Assembly (NCBI RefSeq): GCF_000471905.2
Contig: NW_006499799.1
Span: forward strand, 5,419,272-5,483,271
Direction: 5' to 3'
DNA length: 64,000 nt
From: Amborella trichopoda
Taxonomy: Eukaryota > Streptophyta > Magnoliopsida > Amborellales > Amborellaceae
A program made the translations under genes and the position numbers. The notes under the pieces were generated by a model that was not told the origin of the DNA, searched no databases, and was given only the letters and a program-made list of their open reading frames with translations. Each line of letters opens with the position of its first letter. Positions within the stretch are counted from its first letter, which is position 1. This document shows positions 34,400-47,319 of the stretch, in pieces.

Positions 34400-36250
34400 A
34401 AACAATGTGGCCTTCCTGTACCTTCTTCAAGACTATAGCTTCGAACCCAAAGCATTCTGTGAGCTCATGGCCCCATACTTGGTGATATGGGCACCAGAGA
34501 TTTTCTGTACCCTTGGCAAGACGCTTAGATTGCCTGACGGGCTTGGGAGTGACGAGCATCACCTCGAAAGGGGCCTGCAGAGGGTCTAACTCAACAATTC
34601 CCTGGGCGTATGTCGGGAGGTCTTCTTGCACTGGTGGAGCAGGGACTTGGGGGTGTCCTTTTGGGTTACCATAAAGTTCTTGGTGCTAATGCATCTTTTT
34701 TGCCAAGAGCTCATAGAAGCTAGTGCATTCTCTCAAGTCATGGCCTCGTATCAGATGATACAGACACCAGAGGTTCTCAGTCCCTGGAGGAACTTGGGCT
34801 GCCTTGTCGGCTTTGGCATGATGATACCTTCTTCGAGCATTATGGAAAATATTGCACGGAGGATAGTGGGTGCCTTGTCATCCTCCTGGATTGTCACTAT
34901 GTGGGAAGCCTCAGTTGCCTCGAATGCTTTCTTTAGCTCTTCGAGATTTATCTGGCCCTTGTTAATAAGGGCTTCGATAATGTCTTTGAGCATATAACAC
35001 TCTTGAGTGGGGTGGCCTACTCTCTTGTGATAGGCGCAGTACCTCTCGTGTGTCTCCTGTCCAACTTGTTCTGGGGTGTTTGCCTCCGGCTGCTGGATCA
35101 TATTTTGCTCTAGTAGTAATCGAAACAACGTAGGAACCCACTCCTTCTCGAAGGGGAACACTTGTTCTAGTGCTGGATCCAGTAGTCACTTCGATTTATA
35201 TTTTTAGGGGCAGGACCATGTTATAAGATTGTTGCTGCTTGCTTGCAACCTGAGTTGTTTGTGCCTTGGAGAGGTCCAAGGTTTGAGGGGCATCTTTTTT
35301 AGTGTCAGTCACGCTGACAGCTGCACTAATCACCGCTTTTGCTGGTTGCCCCAATTGTTGGAGTGACAATTTTCATTGCCTTGATCGTTTCCCGAGCTAG
35401 AGGGCTACTAGTGAGATCCACTATAATGTTTGGACAAACCTTCTATACGAACGGCTTTAGAGATGAGCTTTGACATGGAGGGTGGATTGGTGGCCTCAAC
35501 ATGCAGGGAGATCTCGGGCAGCATATTTCGTATGCAGGTCTAAACTGCTTCTCTTCCAGTCATGGGAGTGACATGATAGGTCGCCAACTCTCTCCATCGG
35601 GCGATGAACTTATCGACTGGCTCACCAAGGTCTTTAGTCAGAGTGAGGAGCATGATGGTCTCCATGTTTCTCTAGACTTCATAAAAGCGTTGGTAAAACA
35701 ACTGCTCCATTTCTTGCCATGTGGGAACCGAGCTTGGAGGTAGCCGAGCATACCACTGTAAGGTTGGCGTTTCGAGAGTCTCGACAAACTGATGGAGGAG
35801 GAGTCACCCGTCAGTTGCGGTTTCTCGATAAGCTACTTGGAAGTGAGAGGTATGCGGGTTCGGGGATGTAGTATCATTAAACGAGGGGAGCTTCCCTTTT
35901 TGATAGTTTGGGGGAAACGACACCTGGCCGATATACGAAGGGTACGGCTTTTGGTAAAGCGGTACCCCTTGCATGCCCGGGACATTGCCCTTGAGACTGT
36001 GGGTCACCATGCCATCTATGTCGGTTTGCAAAACCATGCGGGGAGCAAAGTTGTCTTGGGAGGCCAGTGGGGGAGTTTGCTCAGGAGCTGTGTCCTCTCC
36101 AGGCTGAAAGTTGGCCTCATGGTGAGGAAGGGAAGTAGGGGACGTTGAGGCCTCTAAGCGATCTATCTTTTCGAGAATGGACTGCATCATCACCTTGAAC
36201 CTGTTCATCTGCTCTTCTTGGGCGTCATCTGGCTCGTTGATCACCATGAC
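34400..36250 (-). pseudogene. A2 gag with three CX2HX4HX4C knuckles
   Basis: N-terminal segment 36247-35804 with MVINEPDDAQEEQMNRFKVM and YQKPYPSYIGQVSFPPNYQK. Capsid core about 35830-35460. Knuckles at 35038-34997 (CAYHKRVGHPTQEC), 34766-34725 and 34493-34452 (CPYHQVWGHELTEC), spaced about 272 bp apart. The segment after the first has EELKKAFEATEASHIVTIQE, kept in all three copies. Broken copy. Confidence 0.85.
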
Positions 36251-36599
36251 GCTGACCGTTTCTTTTGGAAGGTCAGAGCCCGGTGGAGTCGTAGACTGTC
36301 GGGGCTAGTGAGTCGTACGTGGCAAGTCGGTCTGTAAGGGCTCAGCAAGCCCCGACAGAACTCGAGCCTTGTACGCCGACCTTGTGAGGACCGGTGCTTG
36401 ACGGTCTTGGGACCATGAACTCTTGGTAGCTCAATCTTTTCTTATAATCTTGGACTTCTTGCTCAAGTTCTGGAATCCGAATAGGGAAGAAGGGATTGTG
36501 AGGCAGGAGGTCATCAAGAGTGGTAACTTCAACTGCCTTAGAAGTCCCTCTAGTCAGGAGCTACAGGCCTCTCTTTTGCTTGATCCAGAGACTACAATA

Positions 36600-37620
36600 G
36601 ATTTCAATTCTGAATCAAGCCTGGGACTTTGACTGCCCCATCTTTCTTGAGCATGTGAGGGCTGTGTCTATCAGCTGGAGCAAAGAATGAGGTCCCAAGG
36701 TAGAGGGCAATCCGGGCTGCTGCCTTGAAGTCTGTAGGCTTCTATCTGCCATCAAGCCTTTGCCCCCAATTCCCTTGTGAGGTCTGGGTGCATGGCTGAT
36801 CTGAGGTGGCTGAGTCAAGATAGTACTCTTAGGGAAAACCTTTCAGTACCAGGTATCAACGTGCTTTCCTGGTTAAGGAAGAGAAATAAAGGAAGGAACA
36901 GGCACATGACTCCGTCTGAGTCTGGATTGAGGAGGAACCTATGAAATTGGTGTGTGTGCACCTTTGGAGGTAGCCATCAGGGTGACTTGGGGGTCAGCCT
37001 GAGCTCGGTTAGCTGGATCTACCTTAGGAGGCCGAGACCTACGACCTCATGTCTGTGAGGGAGAGGATAGAAGCACATCTCTCACAGAATGCAGTCGTAT
37101 GTGCTGAGAGGGAGGACTTGTGTGCTCGGGTGGACAGACTATGAGTCTTTAAGTGTGTGCGAGAGGTGGAGGCCCCATGATCTTCCTCTTGATGTATCGA
37201 GCCTCTAGGCATAGAGGTTCGAGGCAATGAAGGAGTATGGGGAGTCGCCTTACGACGACCCTCAATAGCGATGTCAACCTGCTTGCCTTGCGTGAAAGTG
37301 AACGGGGCACCCTTTGGACGTACTTTAGCAAAGTGACTAGCAAGGGACTTGTCAGTAGCAGGGTGAGTGCCGTGTGTGGTGGCATGTGTGCCACCAAAGA
37401 GAACGGCCTTGGTGGAGGGTCCACTAAGGCTAGGAAGTGGGGAGTTAGGGACCTTCAAGTCCCTTCTCGCACCAATTCAGGAGAGAACTTGGGAGTCAGA
37501 CTGTGAGTCTTTACTCAAGAGGAGTGTATGGAACGAGGTTTGAGAAGCTCGCTTCCCTGGGACAGTCACGAGTTCGGGGATAACAAAATCCCCAACTCGG
37601 ATGATCAGGTTGAATAACCC
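36600..37620 (-). pseudogene. A2 leader ORF region
   Basis: Pro/Ser/Thr-rich frames. 37458-37039 has MKVPNSPLPSLSGPSTKAVL and ATDKSLASHFAKVRPKGAPF, the counterparts of the A3 leader. 36250-36600 is a linker. Role unknown. Confidence 0.55.
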
Positions 37621-37696
37621 AGATGCCATGAAATATAGTGCAGAAAGTAAAAGGTGATGTCATTAAGCAAGAGCGAACCGACGAAGGGGTAATAAG

Positions 37697-37715
37697 TCCC
37701 TAGTGGAGTCGCCCA
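37697..37715 (-). promoter_or_regulatory. Primer-binding site of A2
   Basis: Minus strand reads TGGGCGACTCCACTAGGGA, the A1 site with two differences and one extra G. Confidence 0.65.
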
Positions 37716-37720
37716 ACTAG

Positions 37721-40700
37721 TGAGATGCCTCGATCTCGACTTCCCGGATCTAGGTAATCGGGTGACGCATGTCTTGGGTTCAAAAGACCCGAGACCTAAG
37801 ATCGCTTTCTCGAGAACCTTGTTCACAGAACAAGGGCAAGTGCCCAATTAGTGAGAGGTGAATTTTAGTCGTGAGGTGGGGACCATCCTCACCTGAGTCC
37901 ATGACTTACTTGGGTTGACTCATGTGGGCACCCTCTTAGATCATGACAGATAGCACCCCAGCTGCTCCAGCTGGTTCAGAATCACCTCTCTTGACCTGCA
38001 ATCTCCTTGTTTTCTGCACAACACTATCATGCTTAACTTGCAAGATAAGTGGGCCGAAGGAACCACCCTTATCTTAGGGCAATGCACATTCATATGGCCG
38101 AGAAGATGAGAAGGTATGGTGATAAAGAAGAAGGTTCGAATAAAGAAAAAAAAGAAAAGAGGACTTGATAAGGGGACGAGACTAGCATGATAGCTGGACC
38201 AGTACAGTGACCGACTCAGATTGGTAGCAAGACAAGCACGGTAACTCATACCGACGTGACGACAATACAACTCAAAACCAAGGTTGATATGACTATCCTA
38301 ATCTTGCGTGGCAGCAAAACGAGCATGGTACTCAGGACCAGCACGACGACAATACTGCTCGACAACTAGACCACTATGATAGTGCTAGACTGAGTCTGTC
38401 CTTTAGTCAAGTAAGAATGAGGAGAAAAGAGAAGAAAAAAGAACAAAGAGAATGTGCGAGACGGCGAAGAGGGAGGGTCCCGACGGCGTTAAGATTACCA
38501 CCCATGGCAGTGGAGGAACAGTGTCGCGGCTCCTGGATGACTCTGGACACTGCTGCTCACACCAAAAGGGGGAGGCAGCAAACTTCAGACGGCGTCAAGC
38601 AATGCCGTTGACAACACGAGAAGGTAGCACATCCCTTTGTGGGTGGCGATTGCTTCTTGCAAAGAGCACGGAAATAGGCGTGGGACGCGAGAGAATCCTG
38701 CGGACGGGGATAAGCACCGAGTGCCCGAAAGAAGCCTGCAGACTGCGGTAGGCATCGCCGCGATCCTTCATGGGCAAAGATAGGCATCGCCTTCTGCGAT
38801 AGGCACAAGGCGTAAGAAAGAAGCTCGCGGATGGTGATAGGCGTCACTGTGACCCTTCGCGGGCAGTGGTAGGCATCGCCGTCTACGATAGGCGCGGGAT
38901 GCAAAAGAAGCATGTAGACGGCGATAGGTATTACCGTTACCCTTCGCGGGTGGCAGTATCTATCGTTGTCTGTGATAGGCATGCAACAGAATGAGACCCC
39001 TGCGAGCGGCAATAGGCATCGCCGTCTGCGCTTACGCGGGATGCCATGGATACGCCTACGGATAATAATGAGCAGCGCCATCTGCGAACTTCGTTGAGAG
39101 ATGGAGATGATTGAAGAGAGGGGGAAGGAAACTCACGCATGACACTGCCATCGCCATGCACGACCTGCGAAACCACATGAAAGGAAAGAAAGAAAGAGGC
39201 ATGCACGACACTTCCACTGTCGTGCATGGCCTCTGAGAAAAACTCAGGCGAAGGAGAAGAAAGAGAAGAAGAGAGAGAAGAAGAGAGGAAAGAAGAGAAG
39301 AGAGAGAAAGAGATTTACCTTAAGCCCAAGGTTACCGATCTAAAAGTTTCTCTCTCCTTCCTGTCTCTCTCAAAACTTGACCCAACAATAAAAAGATATA
39401 GAAATTTTATTAAGCAAAGTTCGGTCTACAATGATAGTAGATGACATATATAGAGTTTTGCCCAAACATGGGTGGATTGATCAAAATTAAACCTAATTAT
39501 TGAAAATTATGATTTAATTGAATTAAATAAAATCAGAAAATAGGGTGCAAAATGATTGATTTGCCCCTTATTAACAATTGGGAAAATTCCAAAACAGTCC
39601 CTGTTGCTGCCTTAAAATGTGCGTGATCTTTCGTGGATGATCCGAGGTTGCTCTAGTGCCTGTTTGTCCAAAATATGATTATTTTCTCGTAGGGCTCAAC
39701 ATAGTGATCTATTTGATACCACCTTCAAGCCATGGATCGTGACTTTAAGTCACGATCATGCTACTTGAAATTTTGATGAATCTTGCAAACTTTGGATTAA
39801 CAGTGTTCTCATTTCTTGATGTTTTTCCATAATTTCTTCACTGAATCACACTGAGCATGCCACCACGGTCACATGGCAACAAACACAAGTCGATTTTGAG
39901 CCCAAATGAAGATTTCACAACTTTTGAGTTTTGGTCGGAATCTGGAATTCCGAAACCAGAATTTACAATCACTTCATCGGCTTCATGCGCGAAATCTGAT
40001 CGTTCATCATGCGTGACGTTCGGACTAGTGATAGCCATGGACCTTACGCAAGTGATGCAACTGGTTTCACATCGATCGAGTTCATGAGTGCCATGATTTG
40101 GTCGCTCAAGCGAGGCATATCCCTGTTAATTTTTCTGAAACTTTCTTCACAGATCGACAACTTCTCTCTAGCTTTTCTCCTTGCTCAGGCATTGTCACGA
40201 GGCGTGCCACATATTGAAACGCTTGTCTCGACGAGACGAACACGTTCCAACAAGTTTTAGTGCGATCCAACCTTAGACACGTGATACATGAGTGTTGCAA
40301 GTCATTGTTTGTGACTGCCCCTTTAATGGAGTTTAGTTGCAAGGTGGCCTCACGAGAATAGTATGCGGCTCCTCCTGTTTTGATCTTTTACCCATAACTT
40401 CTTCCTGGAGTATCTGTTGAAGTTAAATTTGACCCCTAAGGGTTTTCAACCATGCTAGATCCAATGGCAATGATACCACAATCGTTTGATGCTCTGAAAG
40501 TAGGGTTCCAGTTATAGGGGTCCGTTTCAAGGGGCTAAAGGTTGATTATGCCGGAACTGTTTCTCAGTCTGCACTGCCTTAGACATGTCAAATTGTGATG
40601 AAACATGGTAGGAGAATTTTAAGAGTTCTGATGAAGAGCTTGACTAGTTCTGGGGCCATTATGAGACAGTTGAAATTTCCACTGTTTGTCAGGCTTTATT

Positions 40701-40762
40701 GATCGGCTTCTCCGTTTTATTCCGCATCGGGGATCCATGGTGCTGAAAAATATCTTCAAACA
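37721..40762 (-). repeat. 5' LTR of A2 (3.0 kb)
   Basis: Minus-strand start TGTTTGAAGATATTTTTCAG (outer end 40762) and inner end ...AGGCATCTCA. TATATA at 39447-39452 in the place of the A1 TATA box. The middle (38400-39320) is not the pure GA block of A1 but GC-rich repeats such as GATAGGCATCGCCGTCTGCG with CGCGGG linkers, followed by a short GA-rich run (39240-39310). Confidence 0.85.
38640..39070. repeat. GATAGGCATCGCC minisatellite in the A2 LTR
   Basis: Degenerate units of roughly 35-65 bp with cores GATAGGCATCGCCGTCTGCG and CCTTCGCGGG. The reverse-complement core (GGTGCCTATCGCCGTCCGCG) is in the A3 LTR in the matching place. The long minus frame here is an artefact. Confidence 0.7.
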
Positions 40763-41229
40763 TTGATCAATTAAGAATTATACTCATTCTTGATCCTTTC
40801 ATGATCATCCATCGTATGCTCACTGCATTTATTCAAGTGGTTATTCTTAGTCATGCATTAAATAATTATATTCTTCAAGGACAAAGTATGGGTCATTTAG
40901 CAACTTGATCTTTGTTAAGTATTGATCAGAATGTATCTAGTCTTGTTTAAGATAAAAGTACACCCAAAAGGACTACCTTGGATGCTTCACTCATGAGAGA
41001 ACCTCGAAAGGTGTAGCATTCGGCCAATCTTGGGTGGATTCGTTATCATCGTACGTCTTACATCCTCTTCATTAAGGCGACGCATGCGCACCTTTTCCCA
41101 TATATCTTAATTAAGCACAGGAACATATAAGCGCTTCATCTGTCATTTCCATGTGCATCTGTCATCATTTCTGGGGAAAAGACCCCTCGGCTTCTTTAGG
41201 AGATTCTATAAATTCGTCGACTACCTGGT
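40763..41229. other. Unassigned sequence between A2 and LTR fragment A4
   Basis: About 467 bp with no similarity that I can see to either family and no useful ORF. AT-rich, with a TCTATAAATTCG string near 41205. It may be older flanking DNA or part of another element. Confidence 0.5.
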
Positions 41230-42534
41230 TTGTCAGTCCACCCAAACATGGGTGGATTGATCAAAATTAGACCAATTTCTGAAAATTAAGATTTAATTGT
41301 ATTAAAAGAAAATCTAAAAGTGGATGCAAAAGGACTGTTTTGCCCCTGCCTAGCAATGTGTGGAATTCCAGAACAGTCCCTGTGGCGGCTCGAGAACTTG
41401 CATGATCTTCCGTGGCTGACCCGATGTTGTTCTGATACCTGTTTGATCAAAAGATTATTGTTTTCTTGTAGGGATCGACTTGGCGATTGTTTGATACCAA
41501 CTTCGAGCTATGAATCATGTTTTTGAGTCATGATCATGAGACTCGAAATTTGTTTGAATCTTGAAAACTTCGGATCGGCAGTACGATCTTTCCTTAATGT
41601 TTTTATGTGATTTCTTCATTGTAGCACACTAAGCATGTCATCACGATCACGTGGAAACAATCGGAACGCAATTTGGAGCTTGAATGAATATTTCGCAACT
41701 TTTGAGTTTTGACCGAAGTTTAAGATCCGGTGGTCGGAATTTCAGTAACTTCGTCGGCTTTGTGCATGAAATCTGACCATCCATCATGTATGTGGTTCGG
41801 TCCAATGATAGCCATGAACCTTACGTACACAATGGGTTTTGCGTCAATTTGTTGCGCGAGCGTCGTGATTTGGTTCATCGAGCGAGGCGTGTTGCTGCTA
41901 AATTTTCTGCAACTGCTTTACGGATCGACAACTTCTATCTAGCTTTTCTCCCTGCTCGAATATCGTCTCGGGGGGGGTGCCACATATTGAATTGTTCGTA
42001 TTGATGAGACAACTACGTTCATCAAATTTGAGAGCGATCCGATTTGGAACGTGTGAGTTATAGGCCCTCGAAAGCGACTGACCGTGAGTTAAAAAAACAA
42101 CCACCTTAAGTGGTGTTTTTACTGCAATGAGGCCATATGGAAATAGTATGTGACCTCTCCTGTTTCAATGTTTTACTCATATCTTTGTTCTGGAGTGTCT
42201 AATCAAGCCAAAACTTGGTCCATAGGGGTTTTCGACCGTTTCGGATCCAATGGTGGTGGTCCCGCAGGTATTTAAGACACTGAAAATGTAGGTTCGGTTG
42301 TAGGGTCCGTTTCAGGGTGCTAGAGACCAATTTTCTGAAAATTGTTTCTTTGTGTTCACTGCCTTAGACATGTTTGATCGTGACAACATGTGGCAGGTGG
42401 TCTTTTGAAGTGCTGATGATGATCTTGAGAAATTCTGGAGCCATTCTGAGACTGTCGGGAATTTTCCACCGTTTCGTAGGCTTTATTGACCTGCTTCCTA
42501 TCAAAGACCAAGGTGATGAAAAATACGTTCAAAT
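41230..42534 (-). repeat. A4: family A LTR fragment (U3 part)
   Basis: Matches 39450-40762 of the A2 LTR through its length, from the CCCAAACATGGGTGGATTGA stretch to the end ACGTTCAAA. Contains the U3 part only, on the minus strand, with no attached internal region. Confidence 0.8.
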
Positions 42535-43012
42535 AGCTACCGCACGCGCCCTTTACATCGAGCACACTGCACTGTCGAGCACAACACTCTGCCGTGCACA
42601 ATACTCCACCGCGAGAAACTCTCTACCATGCGCGGCCTTCATAGTCAAGTGCACCGCACTGCCAAGCACAATGCTCTGTCGTGCACAATATTCTGTCATA
42701 CGCAACTCTTTGTCGTGTGCACACTTCACAGCTGAGCACACCACACTGACTAGCACAACACTCTGTCGTGCACAAAATGTTGTTCTGCACAACCCGCGGC
42801 CGGGCGTGTCTCTCAAATCGTCGAGCACGTCACGCTGCACATCTGTCTCTTCCACACATGAGGCACGTGGCACCCCGAATATCGTGCACGCCTATCAAAC
42901 TGCACAACTCTGCTACGTCTGGACGTGTGTCCCTGCGCACACGTGCAGATGGCTACTCTTCGACTACACACAACTGTCCGTCTTCTCATTCCGAAACCTC
43001 CTATGCAAACAC
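42535..43012. other. Unassigned GC-rich stretch between two family A LTRs
   Basis: Lies between the outer ends of A4 and A3, so it predates at least one of them. Contains the 87-bp tandem repeat. After 42780 the sequence has scattered CGTGCAC and GCACACGTG strings but no recognised gene. Confidence 0.5.
42562..42777. repeat. 87-bp tandem repeat, 2.5 copies
   Basis: Units start near 42562, 42649 and 42736 with GCACACTGCACTG-type sequence, then GAGCACAACACTCTG and CGTGCACAAT. The period is 29 codons, so a 231-residue plus frame (42374-43069) reads through with a 29-residue repeat (TTLCRAQ, STMLCRAQ, TTLCRAQ). Probably not a gene: it starts inside an LTR. Confidence 0.75.
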
Positions 43013-45730
43013 TGGAAAACATTTTTCATCATCATGGGTCCCCAATCAATAAAGCCTAACATACAATAGAAATTTTGATAGTCCTAGAATAGCCCCAAAA
43101 CTGGTCAAAATCTTCATAAAAACTCTCAAAATTCTCCTGTCAATTTTTGTCGCATTCTGACATTTCTAAGGCAGTGCAGACTGATAAACAAATCCGATAT
43201 AATTAGCCTCCAACACCCTCAAATGGACACTATAACTGGAGCTATATTTTTGATGTTTCAATTTGCTGTGGGACCACCGCCATTGGATCCGTCACCGTTA
43301 AAAACCCCTTGAGGTTAAATTTCAACTTAAACGGACATCCCAAGAAGATGTTATAGGTGAAATACTGAAACAAGAGTAGCTGCACACTATTCCCGTGCGG
43401 CCACCCTGCAACTCAGCTCCATTGAAGGTACAATCACGAAAAGTGAATTTCGACGTCATATCTCACTTCTCCGAGATCGGATCACACTCAAACTTGATGG
43501 AGCGTGTTCCCCTCATCGAGACGAGCGTTTTGATATGTGGCATGCCCCGTGATGACGCCCGAGAGTAAAGTTGCTGATCTGTGAAGAAAGTGCAGAAAAA
43601 TCAACAGCATCGTGCCTCACTCGAGGGGCCAAATCATGCCGCTTGCAAGCCTGGTCGATACAAAACTAGTTCCATTATGTGCGTAAGGTCCATGAATACC
43701 ACCGGTCCGAACCTCACGCATGATGAACAATCGGCTTCCATACATGAAGCCGATGAAATGACTGTAAATTCTGTCGTCAAATATCTAGATTCCGGCAAAA
43801 CTTCCAAATAGAAAAATCTTCATCTAGGCACAGAATCGAGCTACGTTTGTTGCCCTGCGATCGTGACGGTAAGCTCGGTGTTATCCAGCATAGAAATCAC
43901 ATAAAAACATCAAGGAACGACTACACAATCGATCCAAAGTTTCAAGATTCATTCAAATTTCCAGTCACAAAATTGTGCCCTAAAGCCACAATCCATGGCT
44001 CGAAGTTAGTATCAAATCGATCACCATGTCGAGCCTTACAAGAAAACAATCACCTTTCGATACAAGAAACAATCACCTTTCGGGCATCAGAACAACCCCG
44101 GATCATCCATGAAAAATCATGCACGTTCTAGGGCAACAAAGGGACTATCTTGGAATTCCACAACTTGTTGGGAAGGGGCAAATATGTTATTTTTCACCCT
44201 ATTTTCTAATTTATTTTAATTCAATTAAATCTTAATTTCCAGCAATTAGGTTTAATTTTGATCAATCCACTCATGTTTTGGCACAATTCCATGCATACCA
44301 CGTACCATCATTGTATGCACGGACTCAACCCTCTGCAAAAAAAGAGAGTTTTACTGAATATAATTTCTCTTTCTTCTCATTGTTGAGTCGTGTTTGGAGA
44401 GAGAGTGAGGAGAGAGAAACTTTTGAATTGGTACCTTTAGATTCAAGGTAAATATTCTCTCTCTTCTTTTTCTTTTCCTCTCTCTCTTCCCTCCTCTCAG
44501 AGGCGATGCGTAGCAGTGGCAGCGTCGTGCATGCCTCTCCTGTAGTTTCACAGGTCGCGCATGGTGATGGCAGCGTCATGCGCGAGCTTCTTTCTCCTTT
44601 TGTTCGTTCACCCCTGTCTCCCAGCAAGGCTTGCAGACGACGTTGCTACTGTCGTTCACAGACGTGTTCTCGACTTCTCGGTGAAGAACACAGACGGCAA
44701 AACTCATTGATGCCCACAAGGGTTCCCCCCTGTTGCACACGTATCACATACGATGATGCTTATCGCCGCCTGCACGGGGTCTCGGCAACACTTATCGCCG
44801 TCCACGAGCTTCCTTCCCGCGCTCAGTGCCTATCCCCGTCTGTGAACTCCTTCGCGCACTGGGTGCCTATCGCCATCCGTAAGTTTCCTTCGCGCGCATG
44901 GTGCCTATCGCTGTCCGCGAGTTTCCTTCATGCGCTCGGTGCCTATCGTCGTCCGCGAGCTTCCTTCGCGTGCTCGGTGCCCATCACTGTCTGCGAGCCT
45001 CCTCCATGCGTTCGGTACTCATCATCGTCCCGTGCATATCGATGTGTGGCTTGCAGAGAACTATCGTCATACGCTTCACAATTGGCTATCACTGCACGCT
45101 TAACAAGTTACTATCGCCACCCGCAGGGGTGTGCTGCCTTCACGTGTTGCCCAACGGCGATGCCCAGCACCGTCTATAGTTCGCTGCTCACTTTTCAGTC
45201 GTGAGCAGTAGTGTCTAGTGCCATCTAAGGGCCACGGCACTAGTACTCCGCAGTTGCGAGTGGCAACGCTTAGTGCCATTGGAACCCCATCTTTTAACCG
45301 TCTCGCTCATTCTCTTCATTCTTTTCTCCTCTCATTCAAACTTCCCACTTCATTACCCTAACTTCCCACATTCTTAGTCACACGAATGTGCATTGCCCTA
45401 TGACAAGGGTGGGACCTTTGGCCCACTTGTCTTGAAAATTAACCATGTTAGTGTTGTGCAAAAAACAATATGATTGCAGGTCAAGGGAGGCAATTCTGAA
45501 TCAATTGAAGCAGCTAGGGGTCTTTCTTCGTGATCTAAGAGGGCGCCCACATGAGCCAGCCCGAGTTACTCTCAAACCCACCATAAGTTCCTCTCTCATC
45601 GGTTGGAATAGCTGCATTTGCTCTTGAGCAAGGTTCTTGAGAGAGCGATCTCAAGTCTCGGGTTCACTAGAAACCCGAGACACGTGCTGCCAGATCATCT
45701 AGATCCGGAGGGCGAGATTAAGGCACCTCA
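43013..45730 (+). repeat. 5' LTR of A3 (2.7 kb)
   Basis: Begins TGGAAAACATTTTTCATCAT and ends ...AGGCACCTCA. Reverse complement of the A2 and A1 LTRs in the U3 part (43013-44330). A short CT/GA-rich run is at about 44390-44500, then a GC-rich minisatellite. 45300-45730 is the unique U5 end, matching 37721-38060 and 14864-15170. Confidence 0.85.
44770..45040. repeat. 38-bp minisatellite in the A3 5' LTR
   Basis: About six units with the core GGTGCCTATCGCCGTCCGCG, then AGCTTCCTTCGCGCGCTC. The period is 38 bp in the clearest three units (about 44860-44975). The 232-residue plus frame covering it is an artefact. Confidence 0.8.
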
Positions 45731-45736
45731 CGAGCT

Positions 45737-45754
45737 TGGCGACTCTACTGGGGA
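45737..45754 (+). promoter_or_regulatory. Primer-binding site of A3
   Basis: TGGCGACTCTACTGGGGA, one base from the A1 site, six bases after the LTR end. Confidence 0.75.
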
Positions 45755-45784
45755 CTTATTACCCCTTCATCGGTTCGCTCTTGT

Positions 45785-46950
45785 TTGATTAGTATCATCT
45801 TTTACTTTCTGCACTACCTTCTATGGCACCTGTGTTATTCAACCCGTTCATCAGAGTTGTGGGACTTTCCTATCCCCTCACTCGTGACTGTCTCAGGGAA
45901 GCAAACTGCTCAAGCTTCCTTCCCTACACTCCTTTTGAGTAGGGACTCACAGTCCGGCTCCCAGGTTCTTTCCTGGGTTGGTGCGAGAAGGGACTTAAAG
46001 GTCCCTGACTCCCCGCTTCCTCACCCTGGTCGACCATCCACCAAGGCCCCTTACACTGGTAGCACATCTGCTACAGCACACAACACGCATCTTACTACTG
46101 GCAAGTCCCTTGCCAGTCATATGGCTGAGGTATGCCGGAAGGCTGGCTTTCCCACTCTCGCCAAAGGCAAGCAACTGACCATCGCTTCTGAGGGTTGCTG
46201 CAAAGCTACCCCTCGAACTCCTTCATTACCTCGAACCACTACACCTGGAGGTTCGGGACACGGAGGTGGAAATCCTAGGGTCTCCACCTCACGCACACAC
46301 CTAAGAGCTCGTGGTCCAACCACTTGAGCCACACCTCGGGGCGACATTCATGCTGCCTCAAACTCGCTTTCAGGGCTAGGCCTTCGAAGGCCAAACCCTA
46401 CGCATGCCATGCATCCCACAACTCAAGGCAGCACCAGTTCGGTGTCTGCTCGAGCACATTAGGTCGACCACTTCGTCTTCTCTCTCACCATACATAGCTT
46501 CACCCTGTAAGAGGTAGGTTACTACCCGGTCCCTCACATACACAGGCTTTTGGGTCTCGACCTCCTCAGGTTTAACCAGTTGAGCAAGCCCAAGCTGACC
46601 CCCAAGTCACCAAGACGGCTAACCCTAAAGGTGCACACGCACCGACTTTGCAAGTTCCTCCCCAATCCCAGCTCAGGCGGAGTCATGAATCAGCTCCTTC
46701 TTCTACCGCTCTTGCTACACTGGGCAAGCATCTCGAGACCTGGTACTCAAAGGTCTTCCCTAAGAGTACCATCTCGAGTCAGCGGAGCACCCAAGCCCCA
46801 CAAAGGAATTCGGAGCAATGACCTGATGTTAGACAGAGGCCTCCAGACTCCAAAACAGCGACCCAGGTTAACCCCTATCCTTTGACCCAATTCTTTGCTC
46901 CAGCTAATCGACACGACCCTCGCCTGCTCAAGAAAAGTGGGGTCGTCCAA
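45785..46950 (+). pseudogene. A3 leader ORF region
   Basis: The first frame (45785-46327, 180 residues) has ARRDLKVPDSPLPHPGRPST and TTGKSLASHMAEVCRKAG, rich in Pro, Ser, Thr and basic residues. Later frames to 46950 match A1 13700-14050 and A2 36600-36900. It precedes gag, the place of the Ogre extra ORF. No known domain recognised. Confidence 0.55.
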
Positions 46951-47319
46951 TCTCAGGCTTGGTTTTGAAAAGAGGTCCATAACAGCCTCAAGATTAAGCA
47001 GAAGAAAGGTCTGTAGATTCTAACCAAAGAAGCCCCCAAGGCAGTTGAGGTTACCACCTTTGGTGACCTCCTGCCTCGTAAGCCCTTCTTCCCTCTACGG
47101 ATCCTAGAGCCTGAGCCAATCCAAGAATACTGCTTGGTGATCACTGCCCAGAAGTCACGCTCTCAAGACCATCGAGAACCGGTCCTCACAAGATTGACAT
47201 ACAAGGCTCGAGTCCAGTCGGGGCATGTTGAGCCCCTGCAAACTGACTTGCCACGCATGACTCGCCAACCCCAGCCATCCATTACTCCACCTAACTCTAA
47301 CCTTTCATAATAAACAGTC

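Larger units (their letters stand above)
28685..40762 (-). mobile_element. A2: Ogre-like Tat-lineage retrotransposon (family A), minus strand
   Basis: Parts in element order: 5' LTR 40762-37721, PBS 37715-37697, leader region 37460-36600, gag 36250-34400, conserved module 34243-33540, RT with RNase H 33400-31900, archaeal RNase H 32012-31452, integrase part 31515-30629, and a 3' region with a TTTAAGGTCAT array to about 28685. No 3' LTR is recognised next to it. Gene order and motifs match A1 and the DNA is readily alignable. Broken, with well over ten interruptions. Confidence 0.85.

Noticed and set aside
44506-45204. 232-residue plus-strand ORF
   Set aside because: Lies across the 38-bp minisatellite of the A3 LTR; the repeat makes stops rare. 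Same for the 174-residue minus frame at 38557-39081.
45785-46327. 180-residue ORF as a possible host gene
   Set aside because: It is the leader ORF region of A3; the same sequence precedes gag in A1 and A2.
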